A stretch of 64,000 bases of DNA from Phymorhynchus buccinoides (taxonomy: Eukaryota > Mollusca > Gastropoda > Neogastropoda > Raphitomidae), in NCBI GenBank assembly GCA_017654935.2, contig CM065684.1, forward strand, positions 55,072,960 to 55,136,959, given 5' to 3'. The notes under the pieces are model-generated. The model saw only the letters and a list, made by a program, of their open reading frames with translations. It had not been told where the DNA came from and searched no databases. The translations under genes were made by a program, and so were the position numbers. Below, one piece after another: positions 53,301-64,000 of this stretch; within the stretch, counting starts at the first letter, position 1; every line of letters begins with the position of its first letter.

Positions 53301-54187
53301 GTGTTACCATTATTTGTGTAAGCATGTTCGACAAAATCGCTCTGTAAAAAATGTGAAACTGAATTCTGGTACTGAACGAGCAGCTAGTGCTGCAGAAACC
53401 TCCCTTCGGGGGGACACACTTTTGTGAGGACCGAGAAAAATGCTGCACAGTTCATGCTTTCCAACTTACTGACTACCTATGGTGCAGTAGATGAACATTT
53501 GAGCGCTTGTGTGATGGCTTTCGCAAAGTTTGTAAGGAACTATTGGGGTCTCCAGCTTCATTTAGTGCTATCAGAGCGAACTGTAGTACTATGAATAACA
53601 TAGGACCAAGTATTTATGTGTGTGTTAGCCATATTTTCATGTTGTGGAGAAGAAAATCTTTGTGTACAACATCTTTTGTAAGTAATAATTAGAGGGGTTT
53701 GCACGTTCAAAACAGATCTGTGTGTGTTAACCAATATTTCCTTGTGTTATCCAGCTGTGTGTTAGTGTACTCCACTCAGTGTCGTGTGTGAAAAACAAAC
53801 ATACAGAAAACAATCCCAGGACCCATGTGAATTTAAATTCATTTTATTCTTTTTATGTACAAATATTTATCAGGAAAAGCAAAGTCTTACAGAGCGCTTT
53901 AAAAACATTAACAAATAAGAATTATAACAGATTGCAAGAATCCCCCTTAGTTCGGAACATAAGTCTGTGGGTTTCACATGCATATCATACAGATATCTGC
54001 AAGGTTTAAATAGTCATGAAAATCAGTTAGTGTACAATTAGCAACAGTTAATTCCTCGGTGTTCTCGGTACATTTAGGGATTTTAGGAAGTCGATTTTTG
54101 CAGCAGCACCAGCACTGGTCCACTCTTCGCTAAAAAGTTGGTTTGGGATTTTTTGGTTGTAATCGTATGTTGTGTCAAAATGCTTTT
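50399..54187. other. Mostly unrecognised; putative 3' UTR then unique sequence
   Basis: 50399-50760 is probably FKBP2-like 3' UTR. 51420-51840 has T-rich frames. A short ATG-initiated stretch encoding MDPLEVFKA ends at a good donor, AG|GTAAGG (51585-51613). 52000-54187 is AT-rich with short frames (53230-53427, 53507-53692) that I do not recognise. No RNA gene or clear transposon terminus was found. Confidence 0.4.
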
Positions 54188-54220
54188 AACCCTTCACTTG
54201 CCAGCCTGTTGGTTCGTGCT
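54188..54220. mobile_element. MITE stub, AACCCTTCactTGCCAGCC
   Basis: Only the first 33 bases of the 4911-type MITE terminus are present, 10 bp before the telomere-tract MITE copy D. Confidence 0.45.
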
Positions 54221-54230
54221 AAAAAAATTC

Positions 54231-54440
54231 GGTAAAGGTCAAGATGGTCTCACCCCCCCTACAATCCGGTTAATTCTATTTTCCGTATTGCACTGTCGTA
54301 CCATACATAAAGCTGTATGTAGGCACAGTGGGACGAATAATTTATGGAATACTAACCTAGCCGAACCCGAGCCCAGAAACCGAAACCCGCCCGAGAGACT
54401 GGAAAACGCAACGAACCACAACGGCGACAAATCGCGGGGA
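54231..54440. mobile_element. Fold-back MITE family with telomere-like tract, copy D
   Basis: GGTAAAGGTCAAGATGGTC, CCGGTTAATTCTATTTTCCG, ACCATACATAAAGCTGTATG and TATGGAATACTAACC are followed by a degenerate telomere-like tract (CCTAGCCGAACCCGAGCCC). Then come GAAAACGCAACGAACCACAA and GACAAATCGCGG, dissolving into a G run at 54449. Same order as copies A-C. Confidence 0.7.
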
Positions 54441-57400
54441 GGCATACAGAGGGGGGGGGGGGTGAGGGGGAGGGAGAGGGGGCGGAGGCCAAAAAGGTGG
54501 TGGAGCGCAAACGGGTCCTGAAAAGACAGCGGGAGGTCGGGAAGCAAGGCAAAAAAACGGAAAAAAGAGAAGGAACCGAGAACGGCAGGGGGGTGGGGGG
54601 GCAAGCTGGACCGGAGAAAAGGCCGATAAAAAAAACGGACCGGGTAAAGAAAGGGGGCGGCGGAGCAAAGAAAGGCCTGGCCTTAGCGCCCAAAAAGTGA
54701 ACAACAGACGGAGTGGGAGAACAGAGGCGACGGCAGGCCGGGGAGGAGGAGGAACAGGGGGGGGAGCAGTGGGGCACAAAGGCGACGTGCGGGCAGCCAA
54801 AGGGGTGTAAAGAAGAGGAAGAAGTGAAGAGGTGCGGGTGCCTGAACACAAAAGGAACGGGGGACACAACTCGTGTGCGGCTGGGCGTGGTAAATGGATT
54901 TGGCTGTATCATCCAGTTTGGTTGCGACAGACAGCAAAACAGGTGAGAAGGGACGGAGGTGACTTGGAAAAAGAACAACACAAGGCGGAGCAGGACGTGA
55001 GGTAAACATTTGGGAAAAGGCAGAGCACGTTGGAACCGACGGTCGGTGTGTGGCCAGGGGCAAATGCAAACATGTTCGCGCTTCCCGGTCGAACGGGTGG
55101 AGGAAGTAACTACGGGTGGCGCTCAGTGAGAATAAAGTGGGGTCCTAGCGGTGGAGTTTCATTGCCAACTCGTGCGGTGTGCAGGGGCAAAACCGCTAAA
55201 CCGCACCAAATACTACCCAAACGAAACCAGGACGCAAACTACAAGTCGAACAGACCCCAGCCGACATTAGGACGACAAGGATGCAGAGAATGCACGCTTT
55301 CGGGGGACGGGGGACATCGACAACAAACGAAAAGGAGGAACAAGAACTACCGGGGACACGGGGGCGCAGGGAGGCAGGCAGCCGAACAGCAAGGGGAAGA
55401 GAAGCGGGCAGGCAAAGGCGATCAAAAACATGGGAAGTGAATAAGACAAAACAAGGAGGGCCCAAGGTCGGGGGATAGTCATAAACGGAAGGGCCGAGGC
55501 GGGGGCCACCCAGGCAGGACACAGGCGCTAGTGGAGATGAACACGGAAAGACGTGGGGAAGTATGAGGGCGGCATAGGGATCTGTGATGGTCGGGGGGCA
55601 GACAGGGGGGGGCGAGGAGGTGAGGGTGCCAGGACATTTGTATCCTGGAGTTTGTTGCCGGCTCTTTGTTATGGGTTGTCTTTTTGCAGACCAATTTGAG
55701 CAGCTTGACGTGTCCTTGTGTCAGGGACCGTGGGTCCTGAGTGAGGTCCGGGGGTCAGGACAGGGGTCTCGTGATTCGGGGTGTCAGCGGCAGGTTGGCC
55801 GAGTAATTTCGGGTCAGGGGGACAGTGTGGCCGATTGATTGTCGTGTTTCAGGGACAGTTTTGCTATTGCTGGCCTTGGTGCAGGCCAGGTGGTTCGATT
55901 GAGGTCCGTGGTCCGGAGGGGGGTCCGATGGAGGTGGCGGGTCAGGACCAGTAGTGGAGGATCACGGGGCAGGCGCGGCGCAGCACGGCCACAAGACCGA
56001 AACGCATGGCGGGCGGGAGGGCTGGTGGCCTGTGGGCGAAGCCCGGGGGCGGAAGGGAGGGGAAGACACGACGCAAAGAAGGAGGTAGTAACACTGGCGG
56101 AGACGCAGGGAAACACCAGGCGGGGGGGACCAAAGATAGGTAAAGGGGAAGGTAAGCAGCCGGTCTCTGCCCTAGAGGCGTAGGGAGGACAGAAACACGG
56201 GAGGGCCCGGTTAAACGGGACACAGGGGACACGGCGATAGGCCAGGGAAGCGCCGGGGCAAATGCCAGGCTGAGGTGTGGGAGAGCGCCACAGGGAAAAG
56301 GGGACGCCCCACGAACGAGAACTCTAGCAGCCGGGGCACCGAGCGCGAAGGAATCCAGCGACCCGGTGAGAATAGCGGTGGGTTGACCAAATGAGTAAGA
56401 TTGTGAAAAGTTTGAATGGCAGGAGCATTGCCCAACCGGGCAGCCCCACCGGTCACGAGGGGGCACCACAATGATGGGAACACCCAGGTCACGGAAAACG
56501 CGAAAAGGCAGCGGGTAGAATATCATGACCCTTACGTCTGCATTTTGGGAGGGAAGGAGAGCACAACAAACACCAAAAGGGGCGGCCCGGGCGAGTAGGG
56601 GGCGGGGGTCTACTTTCCCTGTTTGTGCCGGAAGGCGGCGAGGAGGGTGTCCCACTTGGCCGGGTACAGGGGGTCAGGTTTGGGCACGGGTCCCGTAAGT
56701 TGGGAATTTGGACAGGCAGAAGGGTATGACCGGGGCAACACTAAGGCAACACGCCCTGAATGAGACACAAACTTTGAAGTGTAGCAAATGGGATGGCCGA
56801 GTTGCGGTTTGCAATTTCCAGGTGCTGGGTTGTAGTATAGCCACAGCATTCCATACGTGACCAAACCAGGGGCAGAAAAATGCTCCAAGTCCAGAAGGGC
56901 AGGATCTGAGGGGATACCGGCCCTGGGGCGAGAAGCCAGCGGGTCACGGGCAACAAAAATGGCCAACAAAATTAGGGGTCGCACCACCGAGTCATACACT
57001 GAATCATCAGCATGAAGGTCTAGCTCGCCTGCAATGAAGGCAATTGTGGGACAAAACGTAGTGCCCTCCGAGGGTAGGGGGAGGGGGGTGCACCGCATGT
57101 GGGTATGGGGCCGGCATGCAGTGGGGGGTGGGGGGGGGGGGTGGCACGGTTGGGTGGGGGCGCCGAAGGTCCTGTCCCGCTATCAAATCAGCACACACAC
57201 CCAAACGAAAAATTGGACCAAGGGGCCAGACAGTGGACCTCCCGATGACGACCCGTGGAAAATCAGGCCAAAAAGGGCAGATAGGGAGGGGCGAATAGAG
57301 AGGTGGACAAAGCGTCCGGAGAGGAAGGGAAAAAGCGGAGTGACATGGTTTGGCACAGCTAAGTGGAGGTGCGGTGAGGAGGGCACTGGACAGCGATTGA

Positions 57401-58240
57401 AGGAGGGCCAGGCTACACAAACATGGAGGGGGAGGGCCGTGGGTGCGCAACGCGGGACACTGGCAAATGGAGCCGGGTGGTAGGGAGGGTATGGTATGTG
57501 TGGTGCCATAGAGTCCGGCAACAGCTACAGGCAGCTCAGGACGGGCACCGCGGAAAGTGTGACCACGGAGGACAAAACACGCATCCAGGTGAGCGGACCA
57601 AACGGGGCCACCAACCTGTAAACAACAAAAACAGACGGACAAGGCAAACAGGACACCCCATCATGGCCACCCTAGAGCACAGACGTCCACACAGGGGCGG
57701 AAAACGGGGCGCACGCGTACGTCTATGGACGGACCAGGGTGACAACAAAACAGGAAAAAAAGGAGACACAACTCCAGAGAGGAAGCGAAACATACAGGAA
57801 AAACAAAAGAGGCTAGGAGAAGCCAAGAGGCACGGCAGAATGGACAACAGGGCCCACGCAAGGGGCCACGTAGCACGTGGGGCCGCCAGGTGGACATATA
57901 AAAAAACAAAAACCCACCGGGCTGTCATACAATTGTAAAACGCAAAACGGGGAAGGGGGACGAGAAAAAAGGCAGGAGAATGGAACCAAGAAGGGCGAGA
58001 AAAAAGGTAGACGCAGAAAAGCAAAAAGAAGAGAAACGGCCAGAGCAAGAGGCAAAGAGGGAGAGAGGAGGGAAGGGACAGCAGAGAAAAACGGCCAGAA
58101 GCAGGGGAACTATGGCGCGGAAGACCCCCCGGTAGTCCCCACGGAGGGGCCCTAACCTACAGAAGCAGCCGTAAGCCGGGGGCCCGCCCGCGACGACACG
58201 ACGTGTGGTGCAATGAGCGCGGCCGGGGGCCCGGCAGGAG
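54441..58240. other. G-rich, compositionally foreign stretch; no gene supported
   Basis: Composition switches at the G run at 54451 from AT-rich to strongly G-rich with GGGG/GGGGG runs and few T, continuing 3.8 kb. The minus-strand frames are Pro/Ser/Phe-rich and lack motifs. No similarity to the rest of the window is visible by eye. A more balanced patch (55640-55900, 56780-57060) may be real unique DNA. Confidence 0.6.
56610..57098 (-). CDS. Unrecognised 162-codon reading frame
   Basis: This is the least repetitive frame in the G-rich stretch. It includes FCPTIAFIAGELDLHADD, VYDSVVRPLILLAIFVARDP and GLVTYGMLWLYYNPAPGN. I do not recognise it. Its amino-acid composition is more protein-like than its neighbours, but openness is expected in G-rich DNA read on the C-rich strand. 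No splice or promoter evidence. Possibly a chance frame. Confidence 0.2.
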   Translation of the reverse strand: MRCTPLPLPSEGTTFCPTIAFIAGELDLHADDSVYDSVVRPLILLAIFVARDPLASRPRAGIPSDPALLDLEHFSAPGLVTYGMLWLYYNPAPGNCKPQLGHPICYTSKFVSHSGRVALVLPRSYPSACPNSQLTGPVPKPDPLYPAKWDTLLAAFRHKQGK

Positions 58241-61200
58241 AGAATGCGCAGGCGGAGAGAGGAGAAAGAGATAGAGACAGGAGAAGAGACAGAGGAAGGG
58301 AGAGAATAGGAAGAGAGTGGAGGAGAGAGAGACGAGGAAAGGAGAGAGAGAGAAGAGGAGAGAGAAGAGGAGAGAGAGAGAGAAGAGGAGAGAGAAAGAG
58401 AGAGAAAGAGGGAGAAAGAGAGAACGGAATAAGGGAAAGGAAGGAGAGAGAGAGGAGAAGCGGAAGAGAGGAGAGAGCCAGAGAGGAGAAGAGACGACGG
58501 AGGACGGACGACCGAGGACGAGAGAAGGAGGAGGGAAGAGAGAACCGAGACGGAGAGAGAGGGGGGAGAGAGGGGGTGAGAGAGAGAGGGGTGAGAGAGA
58601 GTGAGAGAGAGATGGGAGAGAGAGAGGAGAGAGAGGAGAGAGGAGAGAGAAGTGTCGGAGGGAAAGGGAAGACCTGAGAGGCAGAGTGGAGAGCGGAGAG
58701 ATTGAGGGGCGGAGAGATGATCGGGAGAGAGAGTTGAGGAGAAGCTAGACAGAGGAAAGAGAGCGGAGAGAGGAAGAGAGGACTGAGGAGAGGAGAGGAG
58801 AGAGAGAGGAGGCGGGGGAGAGGGGGGAGTAGAGAGCGGAGAGCGGAGAGAGGAAAAGATGGAGAGAGAGAGAGTGAGACGAGATGAGAGTGAGCGAGGA
58901 TAGAGACGCGAGGAGAAAAAATTAGTTGAGAGAGATGAGAGAGAAGGGAGGACTGAGAAGAGCATGAGGAGACGCACGCAGAGTGAGAAAAGAAGACATA
59001 CAGGGTAAAAGGGGACAGGAGGAGGGAGGAGAGAGGAGCGGGGAGGAAGAGATGAGAGAGAGAGAGGAAGAGTGGAGAGAGAGAAGAGAGGGGAAGAAAG
59101 AAAAGAGAGAGAAAGAGAGTAGAGAGGAGGAGGGGAGAGAGGGAGAAAGGATGGGAGGGAAGGAGGTCAGACAAGAGAGGGGAAGAAGAGGGAAGAAAGG
59201 GAGGAGGAGGGAGAGAGAGCGAGATGGTGGAACGAGGAAGAGGGAGAGAGAGGAGGTAGAAGAGAGAGGGAAGGGGATAGAGGAAGAGAGAAGAGAAGGG
59301 GAGGGAAGGGGAGGGAGGAGAGAGGGGGAAGGGAATAGAGACGACGATGAGAGGAAGAGGGAGAAGGAGGGGAGGAGAGGATGAAGTGAGGAGAGAGAGA
59401 GGGAAGAGGGAGAAGAAGAAGAGAGAGACGAGGGAAGGGGGGAAGAGGAAGAGGAGAGGAGAAAGAGGGGAGAGGATAGAGGGAGAGAAGGAGGGGAAGA
59501 GAGAGGAGAAGGAGAGAAGGTAGAGGAGGAGACCTGAGGGAGAGAGTGGGAGGGGAGAGAGAGAGGGAGAGGAGAAGGAGGGAGAGAGAGAGAGGAGAAA
59601 GAGCAGAGAAGGGAAGGAGAGAGGAGGAGAGAGGAGATAGGGAGGGAGGGGGGGAGGAGAGAGGAGAGGAGATGAGTGTAATGAGAGAGGAGGAGGAAGA
59701 GAGGGAGAGAGGAGAGACGGAGAGGGGAAGAGAGAGGAGAAGGGAGAGAGAATGAGGGAGGAGGGAGGAGGAGAGGAGAGAGAGGGAGAGAGGGAAGGAG
59801 GAGAGGAGAGAGGAGAGAGAGAGAGAGAGGGAGGGAGAAGGAGGAGAAGGAGAGAGGGGAGAGAGGGGGGGAGAGGGAGGGAGAGGGGAGAGAGGGAGGG
59901 AGAGAGGAGGAGAGGAAGATGAGAGGAGAGAGAGAGATGAAGAGAGGGGGAGAGGGGAGGGAGAGAGGGGGAGAGGGAGAGAAGGGGCGAGGGAAGAGGG
60001 GGAGGGGGAGTGAGGAATGGGGTGGGAGATCCGAGAAGAGGGGGAAGAGAGGAGAGGGAGAGAGAGAGAGGAGAGAGGAGAGAAGAGAAGGGAGAGAGAG
60101 AGAAGAGAGGAATGAAGAGAGGATAGAGACGAGAGGAAGGAGGAGAGGGAGAGAGAGGAAAGGAGAGAGAGGAAGGGGGAAGGGAGGAGGAGGAGGGAGG
60201 AGAAGAGGAGAAAGAAGAGGAGGGGGGAGGAGGAGAGAGGGAGAGAGGGAAGGAGAGGGAGGGGGAGGAGGGGAGAGGAGAAGGAGAGACGAGGAGGAGA
60301 AAGAGAGGTAGAGAGAAGAGGACGGGGAGGAGGAGAAGAGAGAGAGCAAGGAGAGGAGAGAGAAGGAGACGGGAGAAAGGGGAGGGAGAGGAGGGAGGGG
60401 AGAGGAGAGAAGAGGGGAAAGGAGGAGAGAGAAACGGAGAGAGGGGAGGGAGAGGAGAGAGAGAAGAGGAGAAGAAGAGAGAGAAGAAAGAGGAGAGAGA
60501 GAAAGAGATAGAGAGAGGAAGGGGAGAGGAGGAGAAGGAGGAGAAGAGAGGGAGGAGAGAGGAGAGGGGAAGAGAGGGATGAGGAGAGAAGAGAGAGGAG
60601 AGAGAAGGTGAGAGAGAGAGAGAAAGAGGAGAGAGAGAGAGAGAGAAGGAAGAGGAGGAGGAATGAGAGAGAAGAGGGAAGGAGGAGGAGAAGAGGGAGG
60701 AGAGAGAGAGGGAGAGAGATGAGAGGAGATGGAGGGAGAGAGAGAGGAGAGAAGAGAGAAGAGAGAGAGAAGAAGAGGGACAGAGACAGGGAAAAGACGA
60801 GAGAGGAGAAGGAGGGAGAGAGAGAGAGGAGAAGAGGAGAGAGAGGAGGAGGAGAGGGGAAGAGAGGAGAGAGAGAGAGGGAGGAAGAGAGAGAGAGAGA
60901 ATATGGAGAGGAGAGGAAAGAGAGGAGAGGGAAGGAGGGAGGAGGGGAAGGGTAGGAAGAAGGAAAGAGAGGAGATGAGGAGAGAGAGGGAGAGGATGGA
61001 GGAAAAGAGAGGAGAGGAGGAATGAAGAGAGGAGAGAGGGAGAGAGAGAGAGGGAGGGAGGGGAGAGAGAGGAGAGAGAGAGAGGAGGAGAGAGAGAGAG
61101 AGAGAGAGAGGAGAGGGAGAGGGAGAGAAGGGGAGAGGGGAAGAGATGGAAGGAGGAAGAAGGAGGAGGAGGAGAGAGAAGGAAGAGGGGGAGGGAGAGA

Positions 61201-64000
61201 GAAAAGAAAGAGGGAATGGGAGGAACGGGAGGGGAAGAGGAGGAAGAGAGAGAGGAGAGGGGAGGAAGGAAAGGAGGAGGGAGAGGAGAGGAGGGGAGTA
61301 GAGAAGAAGGAGAGAGAGAGAGGGAGGGAGGAATAGGAGAGAAAGAGAGAGAGAGAGAGGGAGAACGGGAAGAGGGAGGAGGGGGAATGAGAGGTAGAGG
61401 AAGAGAGGGAGAGAGAGAGGGGAGGGAAGGGAGAGAGGAGAGAGGGGAAGGGAGAGGGGGGAGAAGGAGGAGGAGGGGGAGGAGAGAGGAAGAGAGAGAA
61501 TAAGGAGAGTAGAGAAGAGAGAGGGAGGAAGGGAGAGAGGAGAGGGGATGAGAGGAGGAGAGAGGAGGGGAGAGGAGGAGAAGAGGGAGGAGGAGAAGGG
61601 AACAGAAGGGAGAGGAGAGAGGGAGAGGGGAGGAGATGAGAGAGAGGGGAGAGAGGAGAAAGGAAGAGGGAGGAGAGAGAGGGAAGAGAGAGGATGGAGA
61701 GACGAGAGGAAGGAGACGGAGGAAGGAGGAGAGGAAGAGGGAAGAGAGAGAGAGAGAGAAAGGAGAGAGGAGGAGGAGGAGAGAGAGGAGAGAGAGAAGG
61801 AGAGAGGAGAGGGAGGAGGAGAGAAGGAGGAGAGAGAAGAGAGAGAGGGGGCGAAGGAGAGAGGAAGAGAAGAGATGAGAAAAGAGAAAGAGAGGACGAA
61901 GAGGAGCGCAGAGAAGGGGGAGAGAGGAGAGGAGGAGGGGAGAGACGAGAGAGAGAGGAGAGGGAGGAGAGGGTAAGAGAGAGGAGGGGAGAGGAGAGGG
62001 GAGAGATGGGGGATGACGGAAGAGAAGAGAGGGAGAGAAGAGAGTAGGAGAGGAAGAGGGGAGGGGAGCAGAGGAGATAGTGAGAGAGAGAGAGGAGAGG
62101 GAGAGAGAGGAGGAGGAGAAAGAGAGAGTAGGAGAGAGAGAGCAAAGGAGAGGGAGAGAGAATGGGAGAGAGATGAGAGAGAGAAGGAGGGAGAATGAAA
62201 GGAATGATGGAGGGAGAGAGAAGGAAGGAGAGAGAAGGAGAAATGAGAAGAGAAGGGAGAGAGTGGGGAGAGAGAGAGGGAGTACCGGGGAAGAGAGGAG
62301 AGGAGGGAGGAGGGGAGAGAGGGAGAGGAGAGGGAGGGACGAGAGAGGAGGAAGAAGAGAGGGAAGAGGGGAATGAGAAAGAGGAGAGGAGAGGAAGAGG
62401 AGCGAGAGGAGAGGAGGAGAAGAGATGGAGGAGAGAGCGAGAGGGAATGAGAAGAGGAGAGGGAGGAGGAGAGAGGAAGAGAGGGAGATGGAAGAGAGAG
62501 GGGGGGAGGGAAGTGGAGGGAGCGGGAAAGAGGAGAGGAGGAGCGGTGGGGGGGAGAGAGAGGAGAGAGAGGAGAGGGGAGAGGAGGGGAGGAGAAGGAG
62601 GAGAGAAGAGAGAGGAGAGGAGAAGAGAGGAGGAGAGAGAAGAGGGGGAGAAGAGAGAGCGGAGGAGAGGAGGGGGGAAGAGAAGAGATTGGAAGAGAGA
62701 GAGGAGGAGAGAAGATGAGGGAGAGGGAGGGAAAGAGAAGGAGGAGGAGAGAGAGGGAGGAGAGGAGAGGAGAAGAGGGAGAGGAGAGAGAGTAGAGGAG
62801 ATGAGGAGAGAGGGAGAGGAGAAGAGGAAGAGAGAGAAGGGAGAGAGAAGAGGGGGAATGAAGAGGAGGGAGAGTAGAAGAGAGGAAGAGGAAGGGAGAA
62901 GAGGGAAGGAGAGGGAGAAATGGGGAGAGAGAGGGGGAGGAAGAAAGAGGAGGCAGAGGGGAGAAGGGAGAGGAGGAAAGGAGAAGAGGAGAGGGGAGAA
63001 GAGAAGGAGGGAGAGAGAAGAGGAGAGAAGAGGAGAGGAAGAGGAGGATAGGAGAGGAGAGGGGGGACGGAAAGGAGAGAGGAGAGAGAAGCAGAGAGAG
63101 AAGAAGAGGGAGGGGAAGGAGGAGGGGAAGAGCGATAGAGGGGGGAAGAGAGGGAGGGAAGAGGAGAGGTGGAGGGGATGAGGAGAGGAGAAGAGGGGGA
63201 GAGGGAGAGGGGGGAGGAGGAGAGAGGAGGGGGGAGGAGAGAGGGAGAGGATGAGGAAGAAGGAAAGGGGGAAGGAGGAGAGGGAAGGAGGAAAAGAATG
63301 AGATAGGGAGAGAGAGAGAGGAGAAAGAGAAGAGAGAGAGGGAGGGATAGAGGAGAGGAATGAGAGGGAGAGAGGGATAGGAAGAGGAGAGGGAGAGAGA
63401 GGAGAGAGGGGGAGAGAGGAGGGAGGAGGGAGGAGAGGGAGGGAGAGAGGAGGGGAGAGTAGGGGGGAGAGAAGAGGGGAGAGGATTAGAGGGGAGAGAG
63501 GAGAGGGAAAGGGAGAAGAAGAGGGGAGAAGAGGAGGGAGAGGAGGGGGAGAGGGAGAGACTAGGTTGAAAGGGGAGAGAGTGAGGAAGAATTAGGAGGG
63601 AGGGGAGGAGGATGAGGAGGAGAGAAGGAGAGAATGGGATGAGATAGAGGAAGGAGGGAGGAGGGATAGATATAATGAAGAAATGAAGGAATGGATAGAG
63701 GGAGAGAGTAAGAATAAGGGAGAAGAGAAAGGAGGAGGACTAAAGGGGAGAGGAAGGAGGGAGGAGGAGGATGAAGGAATGAGAGAGGGGGAAGAGGTAA
63801 TTAGGGGGGCTGAGGAGGAGAGGGGTCTTAGTGTGGGAAGAGGTAGAGGGATGTAGATAGGGGGGAGGTGAATTGGGGAAGGGTGATAATATTTTAAAGA
63901 GGGGAGGAGAGGGAGGAGAGAGGGGGGGAATTTACGGGATAGGAAGAGAGAGAGGAGATAAGGGGGGATGGGGAAGAGAAGAGAGGGAGGGAAGAAGAGG
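58241..64000 (+). repeat. Polypurine (GA/GGA)n tract, about 5.8 kb, to the window end
   Basis: Almost only A and G on the + strand: GAGAGAGG, GGAGGA and AGAGAGAGA motifs with sporadic T or C. It continues past the window. T and A content rises a little after about 63560. The 992-codon Ser/Leu/Pro frame on the minus strand (62145-59167) and Arg/Glu/Gly frames on the + strand follow from this composition. Confidence 0.95.

Noticed and set aside
54352..54981. Pro/Ser/Phe-rich frames of 170-209 codons on the minus strand
   Set aside because: They lie in G-rich low-complexity DNA, overlap one another in several frames and have no motif.
59167..62145. 992-codon open frame on the minus strand
   Set aside because: It is almost only Ser, Leu, Pro and Phe because CT-rich DNA lacks stop codons. 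It has no domain, no start context and no codon structure.
62195..63181. 328-codon Arg/Glu/Gly frame on the + strand
   Set aside because: Composition artefact of the purine tract; overlapping frames look the same.

Overview
The window is a eukaryotic genome fragment, most likely from a marine mollusc (probably a gastropod). The reasons are intron-split exons, rhodopsin-type GPCRs of a lophotrochozoan-like divergent type, many non-LTR retrotransposons with 3' tails common in marine invertebrates, a tRNA-derived SINE, many MITEs and extreme microsatellite density. The species assignment is inference. Two runs of exactly 500 N (18538-19037 and 44404-44903) mark scaffold joins. True protein-coding content is small: two intact intronless class A GPCR genes, one exon of a glycosyltransferase family 92 gene, two exons of an FKBP2-like ER prolyl isomerase carrying small indels, and transposon remnants.

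Layout. 1-2.2 kb is GA, T/G and CA simple sequence. 2.6-12.7 kb is a giant inverted repeat: arms of about 2.8 and 2.6 kb around a 4.7 kb spacer made of two degraded satellites. The arms carry two MITE families, one with telomere-like TTAGGG tracts in its centre. 12.9-16.2 kb is a run of tandem arrays: an 870 bp trinucleotide array, a 221 bp CA run, a 25 bp minisatellite and a 32 bp minisatellite open in every frame. 16.3-22.0 kb holds two copies, one internally deleted, of a LINE fused to a minus-strand unit with a canonical hammerhead ribozyme. 22.2-23.9 kb has a hairpin MITE, the GT92 exon and a decayed minus-strand LINE. 25.9-27.4 kb is a nest of hammerhead-family sequence, a LINE 3' end and an inverted repeat. 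27.5-34.4 kb contains a SINE, GPCR 1, a LINE with a chimeric ORF tail, then GPCR 2.

34.4-41.6 kb is a nested transposon stack: a LINE with twin-priming architecture, split by a 2.9 kb TA-flanked element that contains a second TA-type element and a third MITE, followed by a second copy of the inner element. 44.9-50.6 kb contains the FKBP2-like exons with at least four small inverted-repeat elements in the 2.4 kb intron between them. 50.6-54.2 kb has almost nothing recognisable. From 54.44 kb the composition changes abruptly to G-rich unique-looking sequence, and from 58.24 kb to the end it is one purine-only-like GA tract of about 5.8 kb. Long Ser/Leu/Pro-rich or Arg/Glu-rich reading frames there are composition artefacts.

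The strongest leads are the hammerhead ribozymes in a dispersed retroelement, the telomere-repeat-bearing fold-back MITE family, the large inverted repeat, and the nested LINE/DNA-transposon stack.
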